From: Lachnospiraceae bacterium
GTDB taxonomy: Bacteria; Bacillota; Clostridia; Lachnospirales; Lachnospiraceae
Assembly (NCBI GenBank): GCA_028693165.1
Contig: JAQUVX010000017.1
Coordinates: 1 to 64,000, forward strand
Reading direction: 5' to 3'
Length of the DNA: 64,000 nucleotides
The notes below the pieces were generated by a model that had not been told where the DNA came from, did no database searches, and saw only the letters and a list, made by a program, of their open reading frames with translations. How positions within the stretch are numbered: the first letter of the stretch is position 1; each line of letters starts with the position of its first letter. The translations under genes were made by a program, and so were the position numbers. Shown here in pieces: positions 27,431 through 35,742 of the stretch.

Positions 27431-29134
27431 ATGAAGACATCAAGTGAACTGCGCACCATGCTGCGTGCAATGGATCATAAGAGTTATCCGGCCTACAAAT
27501 CACTGGCGGGAGCCTATCAGTTTGAAAGTTATGTTCTGGTCATCGACCATGTGCAGGGAGATCCGTTTGCATCGCCGTCCAGTGTCCATGTGGAGCTTTC
27601 CCACAGGCAGGCGGGATTTCCGGAGGAGTATTACAGGCGAAGCTGCGGGCGGATCGCCTTGCAGGATTACCTGACCCGGCGGTTTGCGGCGCAGATGGAA
27701 GCTTACAATTTCAAGGCAAAGGGATCGGGAAAGAGCGGCATGCTTTCCATCACCCGATGTGGGCAGGAGGTGCTGGAACGCAGTGCCTGCCAGATTACCG
27801 AGAGAGGGATCGTGGCCCGGTTTACGGTGGGATTTCCGGCGTTTGGGCGGACCATCGACGCGGGCGGATTGGACAAGATTCTCTTTGACTTTCTGCCAAA
27901 ATGTGTGGAAAACAGCTTTTTCTACTCCCGGCAGGATGCAAAAAAGGTGCAGGAGGCCGTGTATCTCGCGGAGGATCAGGAAGCCGTGCGCGAACTCTTA
28001 AAGAAGGAACAGCTTCTTGCCTTCGTGGCCAATGGCTCGATTCTGCCGAGACGCAGCGGTGTGTCGGATCTGCCGATGCAGGGCAGCGTGCCGTTTCGCT
28101 CGCCGGAATCCATGGAGCGCACCCTTCATCTGCCGCATCGCGGTGCGGTAAAGGGGATGGCGGTGGAGCCGGGCATCACGCTGATCGTGGGCGGCGGATA
28201 TCACGGGAAATCCACGCTGCTGGATGCACTGCAGATGGGGGTATATGACCACATCGCAGGGGACGGCCGGGAGTTCGTGATTACGGATGACACGGCGGTG
28301 AAGCTGCGGGCGGAGGAAGGACGCTTCATCCGCGGTATGGATATCTCTCTGTTTATCAACGATCTTCCGAACGGGAAGGATACGCGTCATTTCTCTACGC
28401 TGGATGCCAGCGGAAGCACATCGCAGGCGGCCGGCGTGATGGAAGGCGCACAGGCGGGAGCGCGGCTGTTTCTGATCGATGAGGATACTTCGGCGACCAA
28501 TTTCATGGTGCGGGATGATTTCATGCAGCGGGTCATCAGCAGAGAAAAGGAGCCGATCACACCATTTCTTGAGCGTGCCCGGGATCTGTATGAACAGGCT
28601 GGGATTTCGACGATCCTGGTGGCCGGCAGCTCGGGAGCATTTTTCTACATTGCGGACCGGATCGTGCAGATGGATGCGTACCGCCCAGTTGATATCACCG
28701 CGCGGGTTATGGCGCTCTGCGAAGAGTACAAAAAGCCGCGGATTCAGGCAGAGGGATTTGCAGTCCCGGATTATACAGAGTCGTGGAGTGCGCGCGGCAG
28801 ACACGCGGACGGCGGGCGTGGCGGACGCGGAGAGCGCGTGAAGATCAAGACCTTTGGACGGGACTCCTTCTCGCTGGATCGGGAGACCGTCGATCTGCGC
28901 TATGTGGAGCAGCTTGCGGATGCGGAACAGACGCAGGCTCTTGCCATGCTGCTGCGCTACGCGCTGGAGCAGACTGCGGACGGGAAAAAGACGCTGAGAC
29001 AGGTCGTTCAAATTCTGTTTGATACCCTTGACAAAAAGGGCTGGGAACCATTTTGCAGTTCCTATGTGCCGTGTGGACTTGCGAGACCGCGGGTGCAGGA
29101 GTTGTTTGCCTGCCTGAACCGGTATCGAGGCTGA
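27431..29134 (+). CDS. Predicted ATPase of the ABC class (PF09818-like)
   Basis: A 567-residue soluble ATP-binding protein without membrane segments. The P-loop is unusual, VGGGYHGKSTLLDAL (about 255-269), and the Walker B is RLFLIDEDTSATNFM (about 348-362), where DED replaces the usual DEA/DEP. A Ser-rich FSTLDASGSTSQAAG lies between them in the place of the ABC signature. These are the hallmarks of the COG3044 'ABC class' ATPases, whose role is unknown. The C-terminal part contains a Gly/Arg patch (RGRHADGGRGGRGER, about 456-470), suggestive of nucleic-acid contact. Start follows ACAAGGAGCAAAAGAA. Confidence 0.85.
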   Translation: MKTSSELRTMLRAMDHKSYPAYKSLAGAYQFESYVLVIDHVQGDPFASPSSVHVELSHRQAGFPEEYYRRSCGRIALQDYLTRRFAAQMEAYNFKAKGSGKSGMLSITRCGQEVLERSACQITERGIVARFTVGFPAFGRTIDAGGLDKILFDFLPKCVENSFFYSRQDAKKVQEAVYLAEDQEAVRELLKKEQLLAFVANGSILPRRSGVSDLPMQGSVPFRSPESMERTLHLPHRGAVKGMAVEPGITLIVGGGYHGKSTLLDALQMGVYDHIAGDGREFVITDDTAVKLRAEEGRFIRGMDISLFINDLPNGKDTRHFSTLDASGSTSQAAGVMEGAQAGARLFLIDEDTSATNFMVRDDFMQRVISREKEPITPFLERARDLYEQAGISTILVAGSSGAFFYIADRIVQMDAYRPVDITARVMALCEEYKKPRIQAEGFAVPDYTESWSARGRHADGGRGGRGERVKIKTFGRDSFSLDRETVDLRYVEQLADAEQTQALAMLLRYALEQTADGKKTLRQVVQILFDTLDKKGWEPFCSSYVPCGLARPRVQELFACLNRYRG

Positions 29135-29197
29135 GGATTCGTATGAAACCGTACAGTTCCGGAGATACTGACAGGAAGAATGGAAGGGAGAATGGCT

Positions 29198-30718
29198 ATG
29201 AATCAGAAGGAAAATCATAAAAACCAGATATTTGAGGCATTGTCTGACCGCCTGGAGCGGGCGATGGCATATCAGACGGCTCTGACGCTGCTTGAGTGGG
29301 ACAATGAGACGCTGGCACCGGTACAGGCCGGAGCGCTGACCTCCCGTGTGCAGGGAACACTTTCCGCCGCCTATCAGGAGGTCATGACGAGCAGCGAAGT
29401 GAAGCTGCTGATCAGTCAGTGTGAGAAGCAGCCGGATCTTTCGCGGGTGGAGCGGGATATTGTCCGGGAGGCCAAGGAGGATGTGGAAAAGCTGGACTGC
29501 ATTCCGCCGGAGGAATACCGTGCCTTTCAGGAGCTGGTATCGGAATCGACCAGAATCTGGGTGAAGGCGAAGAAGGAGCAGGATTTTTCGGCGTTTGCGC
29601 CCACGCTTCAAAAGATCATTTCTTATCAGAAGAAATTTGCCGGATATCGGGCAAAGGACGGACAAAAGCTGTATGATGTGATGCTGGACGACTATGAAAA
29701 GGATTTCAATATGGAGAAGCTGGATGCATTTTTTCAGTGCTTAAAAAAGGAGCTTGTGCCACTTCTCAAACAGATTACAGAGAGCCGTGTGCGGGTGGAT
29801 GATGCCTTTCTGACAGGGGATTATCCGGAGGAGAAGCAGCGAAAGCTGGCGGAATATATGGCCTCCTACGTGGGCTTTGATTTTGAGAAGGGAGTGCTTG
29901 CCACGAGCGCCCATCCGTTTACCACCAATCTGCACAATCGCGATGTGCGGATCACGACCCACTATCAGGACCGGGTGGACAGTTCCCTGTTTTCCGTTAT
30001 TCACGAGGCGGGGCACGGCATCTACGAGCAGGGGATCGCGGATGAGCTGACGCAGACACCGGTGGGGCAGGGCGCCTCCATGGGAATGCACGAGTCGCAG
30101 TCCCGTTTCTTTGAAAATATCATCGGCAGGAACGAGGCCTTCTGGGTGCCGGTTTATGGAACCCTGAAGGATCTGTTTCCGGATCAGTTGCGCGGTGTCG
30201 GCCGGGAGATGTTTGTGCGGGCGATCAACAAGGTGGAGCCGGGTTTGATTCGGACGGAGGCGGATGAACTGACCTACAGCCTTCATGTGCTGGTGCGCTA
30301 CGAGCTGGAAAAGCAACTGATCGAGGAGGATTTGGATGTGGAGAAGCTGCCGGAGCTTTGGGCGGACAAATACGAAGAATATCTCGGTGTCCGGCCGGAT
30401 CATGTGGCAGAGGGCGTTCTTCAGGACATCCACTGGGCGCAGGGGTCATTTGGCTATTTCCCGTCCTATGCGCTGGGGAGTGCGTTCGGGGCGCAGATCT
30501 ATGCCTGCATGAAGCGGGAGATGGATTTTGATAAACTGCTGGAGGACGGGAAGATCGATGTGATCCGGGAATATCTGCGGGAGCATATTCATCAGCACGG
30601 CAAGCTGAAGACCAGTCGCCAGCTCATCCGGGATATGACCGGAGAGGATTTTAATCCGCAATATTATGTGGATTATCTGAAAGAAAAATATGGAAAGCTG
30701 TATCAGTTAGAGGGGTAG
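29198..30718 (+). CDS. M32 family metallocarboxypeptidase
   Basis: Zinc-dependent carboxypeptidase of the Taq type, 506 residues, the normal length. The HExxH zinc motif is VIHEAGHGIYEQG (His269, Glu270, His273). It is preceded by the family TTNLHNRDVRITTHY and followed by MHESQSRFFEN, which provides the third zinc ligand Glu. Cytoplasmic, no signal peptide; probably trims peptides. ATG 29198 sits 8 bases after GGAAGGGA; ATGs at 29180 and 29192 are less well placed. Followed after 22 bases by an oxidoreductase gene. Confidence 0.93.
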   Translation: MNQKENHKNQIFEALSDRLERAMAYQTALTLLEWDNETLAPVQAGALTSRVQGTLSAAYQEVMTSSEVKLLISQCEKQPDLSRVERDIVREAKEDVEKLDCIPPEEYRAFQELVSESTRIWVKAKKEQDFSAFAPTLQKIISYQKKFAGYRAKDGQKLYDVMLDDYEKDFNMEKLDAFFQCLKKELVPLLKQITESRVRVDDAFLTGDYPEEKQRKLAEYMASYVGFDFEKGVLATSAHPFTTNLHNRDVRITTHYQDRVDSSLFSVIHEAGHGIYEQGIADELTQTPVGQGASMGMHESQSRFFENIIGRNEAFWVPVYGTLKDLFPDQLRGVGREMFVRAINKVEPGLIRTEADELTYSLHVLVRYELEKQLIEEDLDVEKLPELWADKYEEYLGVRPDHVAEGVLQDIHWAQGSFGYFPSYALGSAFGAQIYACMKREMDFDKLLEDGKIDVIREYLREHIHQHGKLKTSRQLIRDMTGEDFNPQYYVDYLKEKYGKLYQLEG

Positions 30719-30740
30719 AAGCACACAAGGAGGGGATAAG

Positions 30741-31706
30741 ATGAAACTTGGTATTTTGGGAACAGGTATGATGGTGCGCGATTTTTTGCAGACGGTGGAT
30801 TTAACCACATTTTCTTATGTGGGGATTCTTGGACGGAAGGAGAGCGAGCCGAAGGTGCAGGGACTGTGCCGGGAATTTGGCCTGGATGCGTATTTTCTGG
30901 ATTACGATGAGATGCTTTCGCAGGATATGGATACGATGTACATCGCGCTGCCCAATCACCTGCATGCATCCTACGCAAAGAAGGCGCTGCTTCACGGAAA
31001 ACATGTGATCGTGGAAAAGCCGGCGGCGGCAACCCTTGCGGAATTGCAGGATCTGCGGCAGACCGCGAAAGAGCAGAAGCGGATGCTGATCGAAGCGATG
31101 AGCATTCCGTTTCTTCCGGCCTATCACAATCTGAAGAAGGATCTGGAAAAGCTCGGACCGATGCGGATCGTAAGCTTGAATTACAGCCAGTATTCCAGCC
31201 GCTATGATGCATTTCTGCGCGGGGAGACGCTTCCGGTGTTCGATCCGAAGCAGGCGGGCGGCGCGCTGATGGATTTGAATGTGTATAACATCCACACGGC
31301 GGTCGGTCTGTTTGGAAAGCCGCAGTCCGTTCATTATGAGGCGAATGTGCAGCGCGGGATCGATACCAGCGGCATACTGCTTTTGGATTATGGAACCTTC
31401 AAGGTGGCGGCCATCGGTGCGAAGGACTGCAAGGCACCGCTATCCAGCACCTTTCAGGGGGAGAAGGGGTGTATTCGCATTCAGAAACCGCTCAGCCGCA
31501 TGACCGGCTACGAATTAATATCCAATGACGGGGAGACCGCTGTGTATCAGCTGGAGGACGCGAAGGACCGTCTGTGCTATGAGTTCCAGACGATGCAGGA
31601 TATGATCCGAAATCAGGATTGGGAGCTGGAGGAGGAGCTGTTTACGCGCAGCCTCTGGGCGAGTGAGATTCTGGAGGAGGCGCGCAGGCAGATCGGAATT
31701 TTGTAG
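30741..31706 (+). CDS. Gfo/Idh/MocA family oxidoreductase
   Basis: NAD(P)-dependent dehydrogenase of 321 residues. The Rossmann loop LGILGTGMMVRDFL opens the protein, and the EKP motif (HVIVEKPAAATL, about 90-101) contains the usual catalytic Lys. The C-terminal GFO_IDH_MocA_C domain follows, with GGALMDLNVYNIH holding the Asp-x-x-x-His-like pair. Acts on a sugar, inositol or dihydrodiol-like substrate; which one is not evident. Start has AAGGAGGGGATAAG. Likely cotranscribed with the M32 gene. Confidence 0.87.
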   Translation: MKLGILGTGMMVRDFLQTVDLTTFSYVGILGRKESEPKVQGLCREFGLDAYFLDYDEMLSQDMDTMYIALPNHLHASYAKKALLHGKHVIVEKPAAATLAELQDLRQTAKEQKRMLIEAMSIPFLPAYHNLKKDLEKLGPMRIVSLNYSQYSSRYDAFLRGETLPVFDPKQAGGALMDLNVYNIHTAVGLFGKPQSVHYEANVQRGIDTSGILLLDYGTFKVAAIGAKDCKAPLSSTFQGEKGCIRIQKPLSRMTGYELISNDGETAVYQLEDAKDRLCYEFQTMQDMIRNQDWELEEELFTRSLWASEILEEARRQIGIL

Positions 31707-31707
31707 G

Positions 31708-31772
31708 AGCAGGGGATAAACAGGAACTGTCATAGAAGCAGGGGATAAACAGGAACTGTCATAGAAGCAGGG
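31708..31772 (+). repeat. 29-bp perfect tandem duplication
   Basis: A 29-base unit beginning AGCAGGGGATAAACAGG occupies 31708-31736 and again 31737-31765 without change, followed by a partial third copy (AGCAGGG). It starts directly after the stop codon of the oxidoreductase gene, in the leader of the subtilisin-like gene. Two copies with no spacer rule out a CRISPR array. Confidence 0.9.
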
Positions 31773-31825
31773 CGGCCGGCGTAAACTGACAGTAATGGAA
31801 GAACAGAGAACTGTGAGACAGGCCG

Positions 31826-33565
31826 ATGCCCAATCAAAAAATGGAAAATCTGTTGAATCTGGCGCTGGAGGTGACTCCGGCAGAGCGAGCCAGGTCGCAG
31901 GAGCTGGAGACCGGTTTTGATCCTCAGGATCAGACCTGGGAGCTGATCGTAAAATATTCCGGAAGTCTGGATGAGGTGCGTGCGCTGGGGGTAACCGTTG
32001 AGGAAATGCGAAGCGAATATGCGATTTTGACGGTGCCGGAGCGGCTGATCGAGCAGGTCAGTGCATTTCCGCAAATTGAATACATAGAGAAACCAAAGAG
32101 GCTGTTTTTCGTCACGGACCGGGCGAAGGCAGCCTCTTGTATTAATATTTTGCAGGAGGGACCGCCGAATCTGACCGGCCGCGGGGTTCTGGTGGCGGTG
32201 CTGGATTCGGGGATCGACTATTTTCATGAGGATTTTCGGACCCCGGAGGCAACGACGCGGATTGCCGCCTTGTGGGATCAGACGCTGAACCGGGTGTTCA
32301 CCGCGGAGGAAATCAATCAGGCGCTGGGAACCGGCAGTCGGGAACAGGCCCGCGCACTGGTGCCTTCCGCGGACATCAGCGGACACGGGACCGCGGTGGC
32401 CGGGATCGCGGCGGGCGGAGGCCGTGCGCCGGGGGGAGCGGCCTACCGGGGGATTGCCTACGAGAGTGAGCTTCTGGTGGTGAAGCTTGGAACCGCGCGG
32501 GAGGAGGGCTTTCCAAGGACGACGGAGCTGATGCGGGCAGTCAATTTCGTGGTGGAGCGGGCGGTGGAGCTAAACCGTCCACTGGCAGTCAACATCAGCT
32601 TTGGCAATACCTACGGCTCCCATGAGGGCAACAGCCTGTTGGAAACCTTTTTGGACGATATTGGCAATTTCGGACGAACATCGATTGTGGTGGGGAGCGG
32701 CAATGAAGGCGCGGCCGCGGGGCATGTATCGGGGTATTTAAAAATGGCAGGAGACGAATCCGGGCGGCGGACGGACGGAAACCGTGTGCGGGAGGAGCTG
32801 TCGGTGGCGCCCTATGAGACAGGACTCAGCGTCCAGCTCTGGAAATCCTACACGGATCAGGTGCGCATCAGCCTTCAGACACCTTCCGGTGAGATCCTTG
32901 GCCCGCTGTCCGAGCGGCTTGGCCCGCTTCGCTTTCGTTATAGAACCATGCAGGTATTGGTATATTATGGGAAACCAAATCCCTACAGCCAGTCGCAGGA
33001 AATCTATTTTGATTTTGTGCCGGATGCGGGAAGCTATGTGGAGAGCGGCATCTGGTCCTTTCTGCTCGAGCCGCAGGAGGTGGTTTTGGGCCGCTATGAT
33101 TTCTGGCTTCCCTCCGCCGCGATCCTGAATCCCTCCACGCGCTTTCTTCGGGCCACGCCTGACACGACCCTGACAATTCCCTCCGCTGCTGCCAAAGTCA
33201 TTACTGTGGGGGCCTATGACAGCACCTACAACGCCTATGCGGATTTCTCAGGCCGCGGGTTTACGCAGAGAACCTACCAGATCAAACCGGATCTGGCTGC
33301 GCCTGGCGTGGGCATCATGGCCCCGGCCATCGGCGGCGGATATCGCTCCGTGACGGGAACTTCTTTTGCGGCCCCGGTGGTCACGGGCAGCGTGGCTCTT
33401 ATGATGCAGTGGGGCATGGTAGACGGAAATGATGCGTTTCTCTATGGGGAGAAGGTCAAGGCGTATCTGCACCGGGGCGCGAAACATTTGCCTGGGATTT
33501 TGGTTTATCCGAATCCGGAGGTGGGGTATGGGGCGCTGTGCGTGCGGGATTCGATTCCGTTGTGA
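31826..33565 (+). CDS. Subtilisin-like serine protease (S8, Csp-like)
   Basis: A 579-residue S8 protease with the full triad: Asp127 in VLDSGIDYFHEDF, His187 in ISGHGTAVAGIAAG and Ser513 in GTSFAAPVVTG. The oxyanion Asn lies in GSGNEGAAAGH. Residues 1-95 resemble a short prodomain. About 150 residues between the Asn and Ser blocks form the inserted jellyroll seen in clostridial Csp-type proteases. No signal peptide is evident. Csp proteases activate the spore cortex hydrolase in clostridia; many Lachnospiraceae carry relatives of unknown target. The ribosome binding site is weak (GAGACAGGC). Confidence 0.9.
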   Translation: MPNQKMENLLNLALEVTPAERARSQELETGFDPQDQTWELIVKYSGSLDEVRALGVTVEEMRSEYAILTVPERLIEQVSAFPQIEYIEKPKRLFFVTDRAKAASCINILQEGPPNLTGRGVLVAVLDSGIDYFHEDFRTPEATTRIAALWDQTLNRVFTAEEINQALGTGSREQARALVPSADISGHGTAVAGIAAGGGRAPGGAAYRGIAYESELLVVKLGTAREEGFPRTTELMRAVNFVVERAVELNRPLAVNISFGNTYGSHEGNSLLETFLDDIGNFGRTSIVVGSGNEGAAAGHVSGYLKMAGDESGRRTDGNRVREELSVAPYETGLSVQLWKSYTDQVRISLQTPSGEILGPLSERLGPLRFRYRTMQVLVYYGKPNPYSQSQEIYFDFVPDAGSYVESGIWSFLLEPQEVVLGRYDFWLPSAAILNPSTRFLRATPDTTLTIPSAAAKVITVGAYDSTYNAYADFSGRGFTQRTYQIKPDLAAPGVGIMAPAIGGGYRSVTGTSFAAPVVTGSVALMMQWGMVDGNDAFLYGEKVKAYLHRGAKHLPGILVYPNPEVGYGALCVRDSIPL

Positions 33566-33709
33566 AGTTGGTTCGTTTCCCTGTACAGTTCAATATAATT
33601 TTCTCGTAAAAATCACGAGATTTAACTTTGGAAAGGCGAGCTTTAGGAAATCGAAGATTTGATTGGAGATATCATGAGCTTTGAAAAGAATAGTAAGGAG
33701 AGAGCATAA

Positions 33710-33955
33710 ATGATGAAACCGTTTAGAAGTATAGAACTGGATAATAATCAAGTTGAGTTTTCTGTATTCTGTATAGAAAATGTCGCTGCAAAGCTTGGAA
33801 TTTCTGGTGATGAGGCATATCAGTTATTGACAAAAAACAAAGATATACTAGACGAATATATTATTCCTAATTATGAAATGCTTCATACTCAGGGTAAAGA
33901 ATATATTGTAAATGACATTATCGACTATATGAAAGAATGTGGGGTGTTGAAATGA
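33710..33955 (+). CDS. DUF3791-type small protein
   Basis: An 81-residue acidic protein (EFSVFCIENVAAKLGISGDEAYQLL... YEMLHTQGKEYIVNDIIDYM) of the kind annotated as DUF3791. It is AT-rich compared with both flanks. AAGGAG lies about 9 bases before the ATG. Its stop overlaps the start of the next, broken gene (ATGA at 33952-33955), so the two were translated together. Just upstream is an 11-codon frame (33674-33709) ending one base before this start, possibly a remnant. The family occurs beside DUF3990 proteins in Firmicutes, a linkage that suggests a toxin-antitoxin-like module (inference). Confidence 0.65.
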   Translation: MMKPFRSIELDNNQVEFSVFCIENVAAKLGISGDEAYQLLTKNKDILDEYIIPNYEMLHTQGKEYIVNDIIDYMKECGVLK

Positions 33956-34169
33956 TTGTATACCATGGTTCATCAATTATGATGTTGTCATTGGCGGTGT
34001 AGCAAATGATAAAGTGTTCAATACCATCGAATTGTTTTTTGATGGTTTAATCCAAAAAAAGGAAGCCATAAAGCGACTGCGTTATGAAAAACCTAATTTA
34101 CAGATATGTATTCGAAATCAGGAATTATTAGAGAAATATTGTCATTTCATAGAAAGTGAGGAAATCTAA
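33952..34169 (+). pseudogene. DUF3990-type gene with large internal deletion
   Basis: The start reads MIVYHGSS, the opening typical of DUF3990 proteins, which are thought to have an ADP-ribosyltransferase-like fold. From 33978, two bases out of frame, the sequence continues YDVVIGGVANDKVFNTIELF and runs on to FIESEEI with a stop at 34167-34169. This matches the C-terminal part of the same family. Roughly 100 codons between the two parts are missing and the join is out of frame, so the product is inactivated. The flanking small genes remain intact. Confidence 0.6.
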
Positions 34170-34387
34170 TGCAGGCAAATCCAATTTTATTACAAAAAAA
34201 ATATGCCCGGGTTGTTGATGCTTTTGCAAAAGGGACGGGAATCAGCCTTAGAGAGGCATTAGATTTCTTTTATCATTCAACTATTTATAAAGATATGAGT
34301 GGAGGCGTATCAGATATGCATTGTAGGAGTGAGGAATACTTAGCTGAAGAATTACAGGATGAATATGTAAAGACAACAAAGGGATAA
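34169..34387 (+). CDS. Small protein of the DUF3990/DUF3791 locus
   Basis: A 72-residue protein with REALDFFYHSTIYKDMSGGVSDMHCRSEEYLAEEL, a pattern repeatedly found next to DUF3990 genes. It starts inside the stop codon of the broken gene (TAATG), which shows the three genes formed one translationally coupled set. GTGAGGAAAT provides a ribosome binding site. AT-rich. Function unknown; it could be the partner of the lost DUF3990 activity. Confidence 0.65.
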   Translation: MQANPILLQKKYARVVDAFAKGTGISLREALDFFYHSTIYKDMSGGVSDMHCRSEEYLAEELQDEYVKTTKG

Positions 34388-34405
34388 ATTACGATAGATT
34401 TTCTG

Positions 34406-34451
34406 GTTAGAATACGAAAAAATGCATTTGTATTTGATAATATGTATTCTA
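34406..34451. repeat. Inverted repeat closing the AT-rich insertion
   Basis: TTAGAATAC (34406-34414) and GTATTCTAA (34443-34451) are perfect 9-bp arms 28 bases apart, located between the last small gene and the convergent FliB-like gene. There is no T-run after it. It may be a stem-loop or an old recombination end. Confidence 0.45.
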
Positions 34452-34479
34452 AAAGGCAGCGGAGCTACTGGAGCTCGCA

Positions 34480-35598
34480 CTATGAAAAGACCGACCTGTG
34501 TGGGCAGATCAGCGCAAAATACCCCCAGTCCCAGATCAGCTCCTCGAAGCTGTTTTCTAAATATTCACAATAATCAGCCTCGTCGTATCCGGTCATGCGG
34601 GCGATGACGCAGAGATAATTGCGGATGGTTTCGTAAGAGAGCACTTCCTCGTCCAGCAGCCAGCGCAGGAAAAGCGCCTGGCGCAGCACGGCGTACTCCA
34701 TACCGATCCATTGAAATGCGGCCAGCATCGTTTCGAGGTCGCTTTCCGGAAGAAGGACGCTGGAAAAGATCTCGGCGGCCAGATAGTTCTGAAAGAGCAG
34801 TTCATAGTCAGCCATGGATATCTGAAAGCGTCTTAGACGATCGAGCAGATCAGGAGCTTCATAGTCAAGGGCGATCTCCTCCGCTTTTTGCGCGATCGGA
34901 GTTAGGTAGGACGGGTACAGGCCCTCTTTGCGGTAATTTTCTGCCAGATCCAGAAACAGCTCATTGCATTCCGCCAGGGAATCTACGGGGACGGCCGGAA
35001 GTCTGCCGATGGCATCTGCAAGCTTTTGTAATCCGGATGCGTCGGTAAAATCAGCCAGGGCCTGATTGGTGATCGTGTCCGCATCATAGACCTCCCGCAG
35101 CAGATAGAAGATCATGGAAAGACTCTGTGAACAGGTGTAGGAAGAATTTTGCATCAGGGCCAGCATACTGCCGCGCAGTGCCAGAAGGCGATCGGTGGAA
35201 TTTGATCCCGGTTCTTCCAGAAAGCGAATAGCCGTCTTGCGGTTCCATTCATCCACCACGGCCGGGCAGCAGGCCGCGAGGGAGTATTCGGTAACCCCGT
35301 TCCGTACATGAATCTGCCTTGGAAAGACTGCACAGGTTTCGGAAAGCACCGAATCGCCATAGGTCAGCACCAGCTTACACAGCTTCTGATCATTCAGAAA
35401 CGGACAGCGGTGCTCCGGTGTCAGACCGATGACGCGTTCCCCCTCCCGGTATGTTACGGCATCTGCTATGGCAAGCGTTTTCCAACGTGCCAGGGTGTCA
35501 TCATCGACATAGATTTTCCATTCCTGGCAGCAGGTCAGGGGACACTGATCTGCAATGCAGTGAAAGTTATCATAATAATCCGGTTTTCGCATGTTCAT
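34480..35598 (-). CDS. FliB family protein (flagellin lysine-N-methylase-like)
   Basis: A 372-residue protein with a Cys-rich N-terminus of the FliB family: CIADQCPLTCCQEW (about 14-27), then CPFLNDQKLCKLVLTYGDSVLSETCAVFPR and AACCPAVVDEW. The seven or more conserved cysteines are likely Fe-S ligands. In Salmonella FliB methylates flagellin lysines, but no flagellar genes are in this window and relatives are common in non-motile gut Firmicutes, so the substrate here may differ. AGGAGAACCTT precedes the start. Convergent to the AT-rich insertion. Confidence 0.8.
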   Translation of the reverse strand: MNMRKPDYYDNFHCIADQCPLTCCQEWKIYVDDDTLARWKTLAIADAVTYREGERVIGLTPEHRCPFLNDQKLCKLVLTYGDSVLSETCAVFPRQIHVRNGVTEYSLAACCPAVVDEWNRKTAIRFLEEPGSNSTDRLLALRGSMLALMQNSSYTCSQSLSMIFYLLREVYDADTITNQALADFTDASGLQKLADAIGRLPAVPVDSLAECNELFLDLAENYRKEGLYPSYLTPIAQKAEEIALDYEAPDLLDRLRRFQISMADYELLFQNYLAAEIFSSVLLPESDLETMLAAFQWIGMEYAVLRQALFLRWLLDEEVLSYETIRNYLCVIARMTGYDEADYCEYLENSFEELIWDWGYFALICPHRSVFS

Positions 35599-35647
35599 AA
35601 GGTTCTCCTGGCAATCGTATTTGGGTTTGTTTTTCTCATTTTACCAT

Positions 35648-35676
35648 TTGCCAGATAGAAAAGAAAGCTTTATACT
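35648..35676 (+). promoter_or_regulatory. Promoter of the transglutaminase-like gene
   Basis: TTGCCA (35648-35653), 17 bases, TATACT (35671-35676). Confidence 0.75.
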
Positions 35677-35681
35677 AAAAA

Positions 35682-35726
35682 GCAGCCAGGAAATATCGGG
35701 CAGGAAATCACCGGGCAGGAAAAGGA
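35682..35726 (+). repeat. Three 15-bp tandem copies in a leader
   Basis: Three imperfect 15-base units (35682-35696, 35697-35711, 35712-35726) share CAGGAAA; the second and third share CGGGCAGGAAA. They begin 5 bases after the -10 box and end just before the start codon of the transglutaminase-like gene. Each contains a Shine-Dalgarno-like AGGAAA. Confidence 0.7.
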
Positions 35727-35742
35727 GCAGGATACGACAGAT

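Noticed and set aside
31708-31772. Possible CRISPR array
   Set aside because: Only two full units, directly adjacent with no spacers, and no cas genes in the window.
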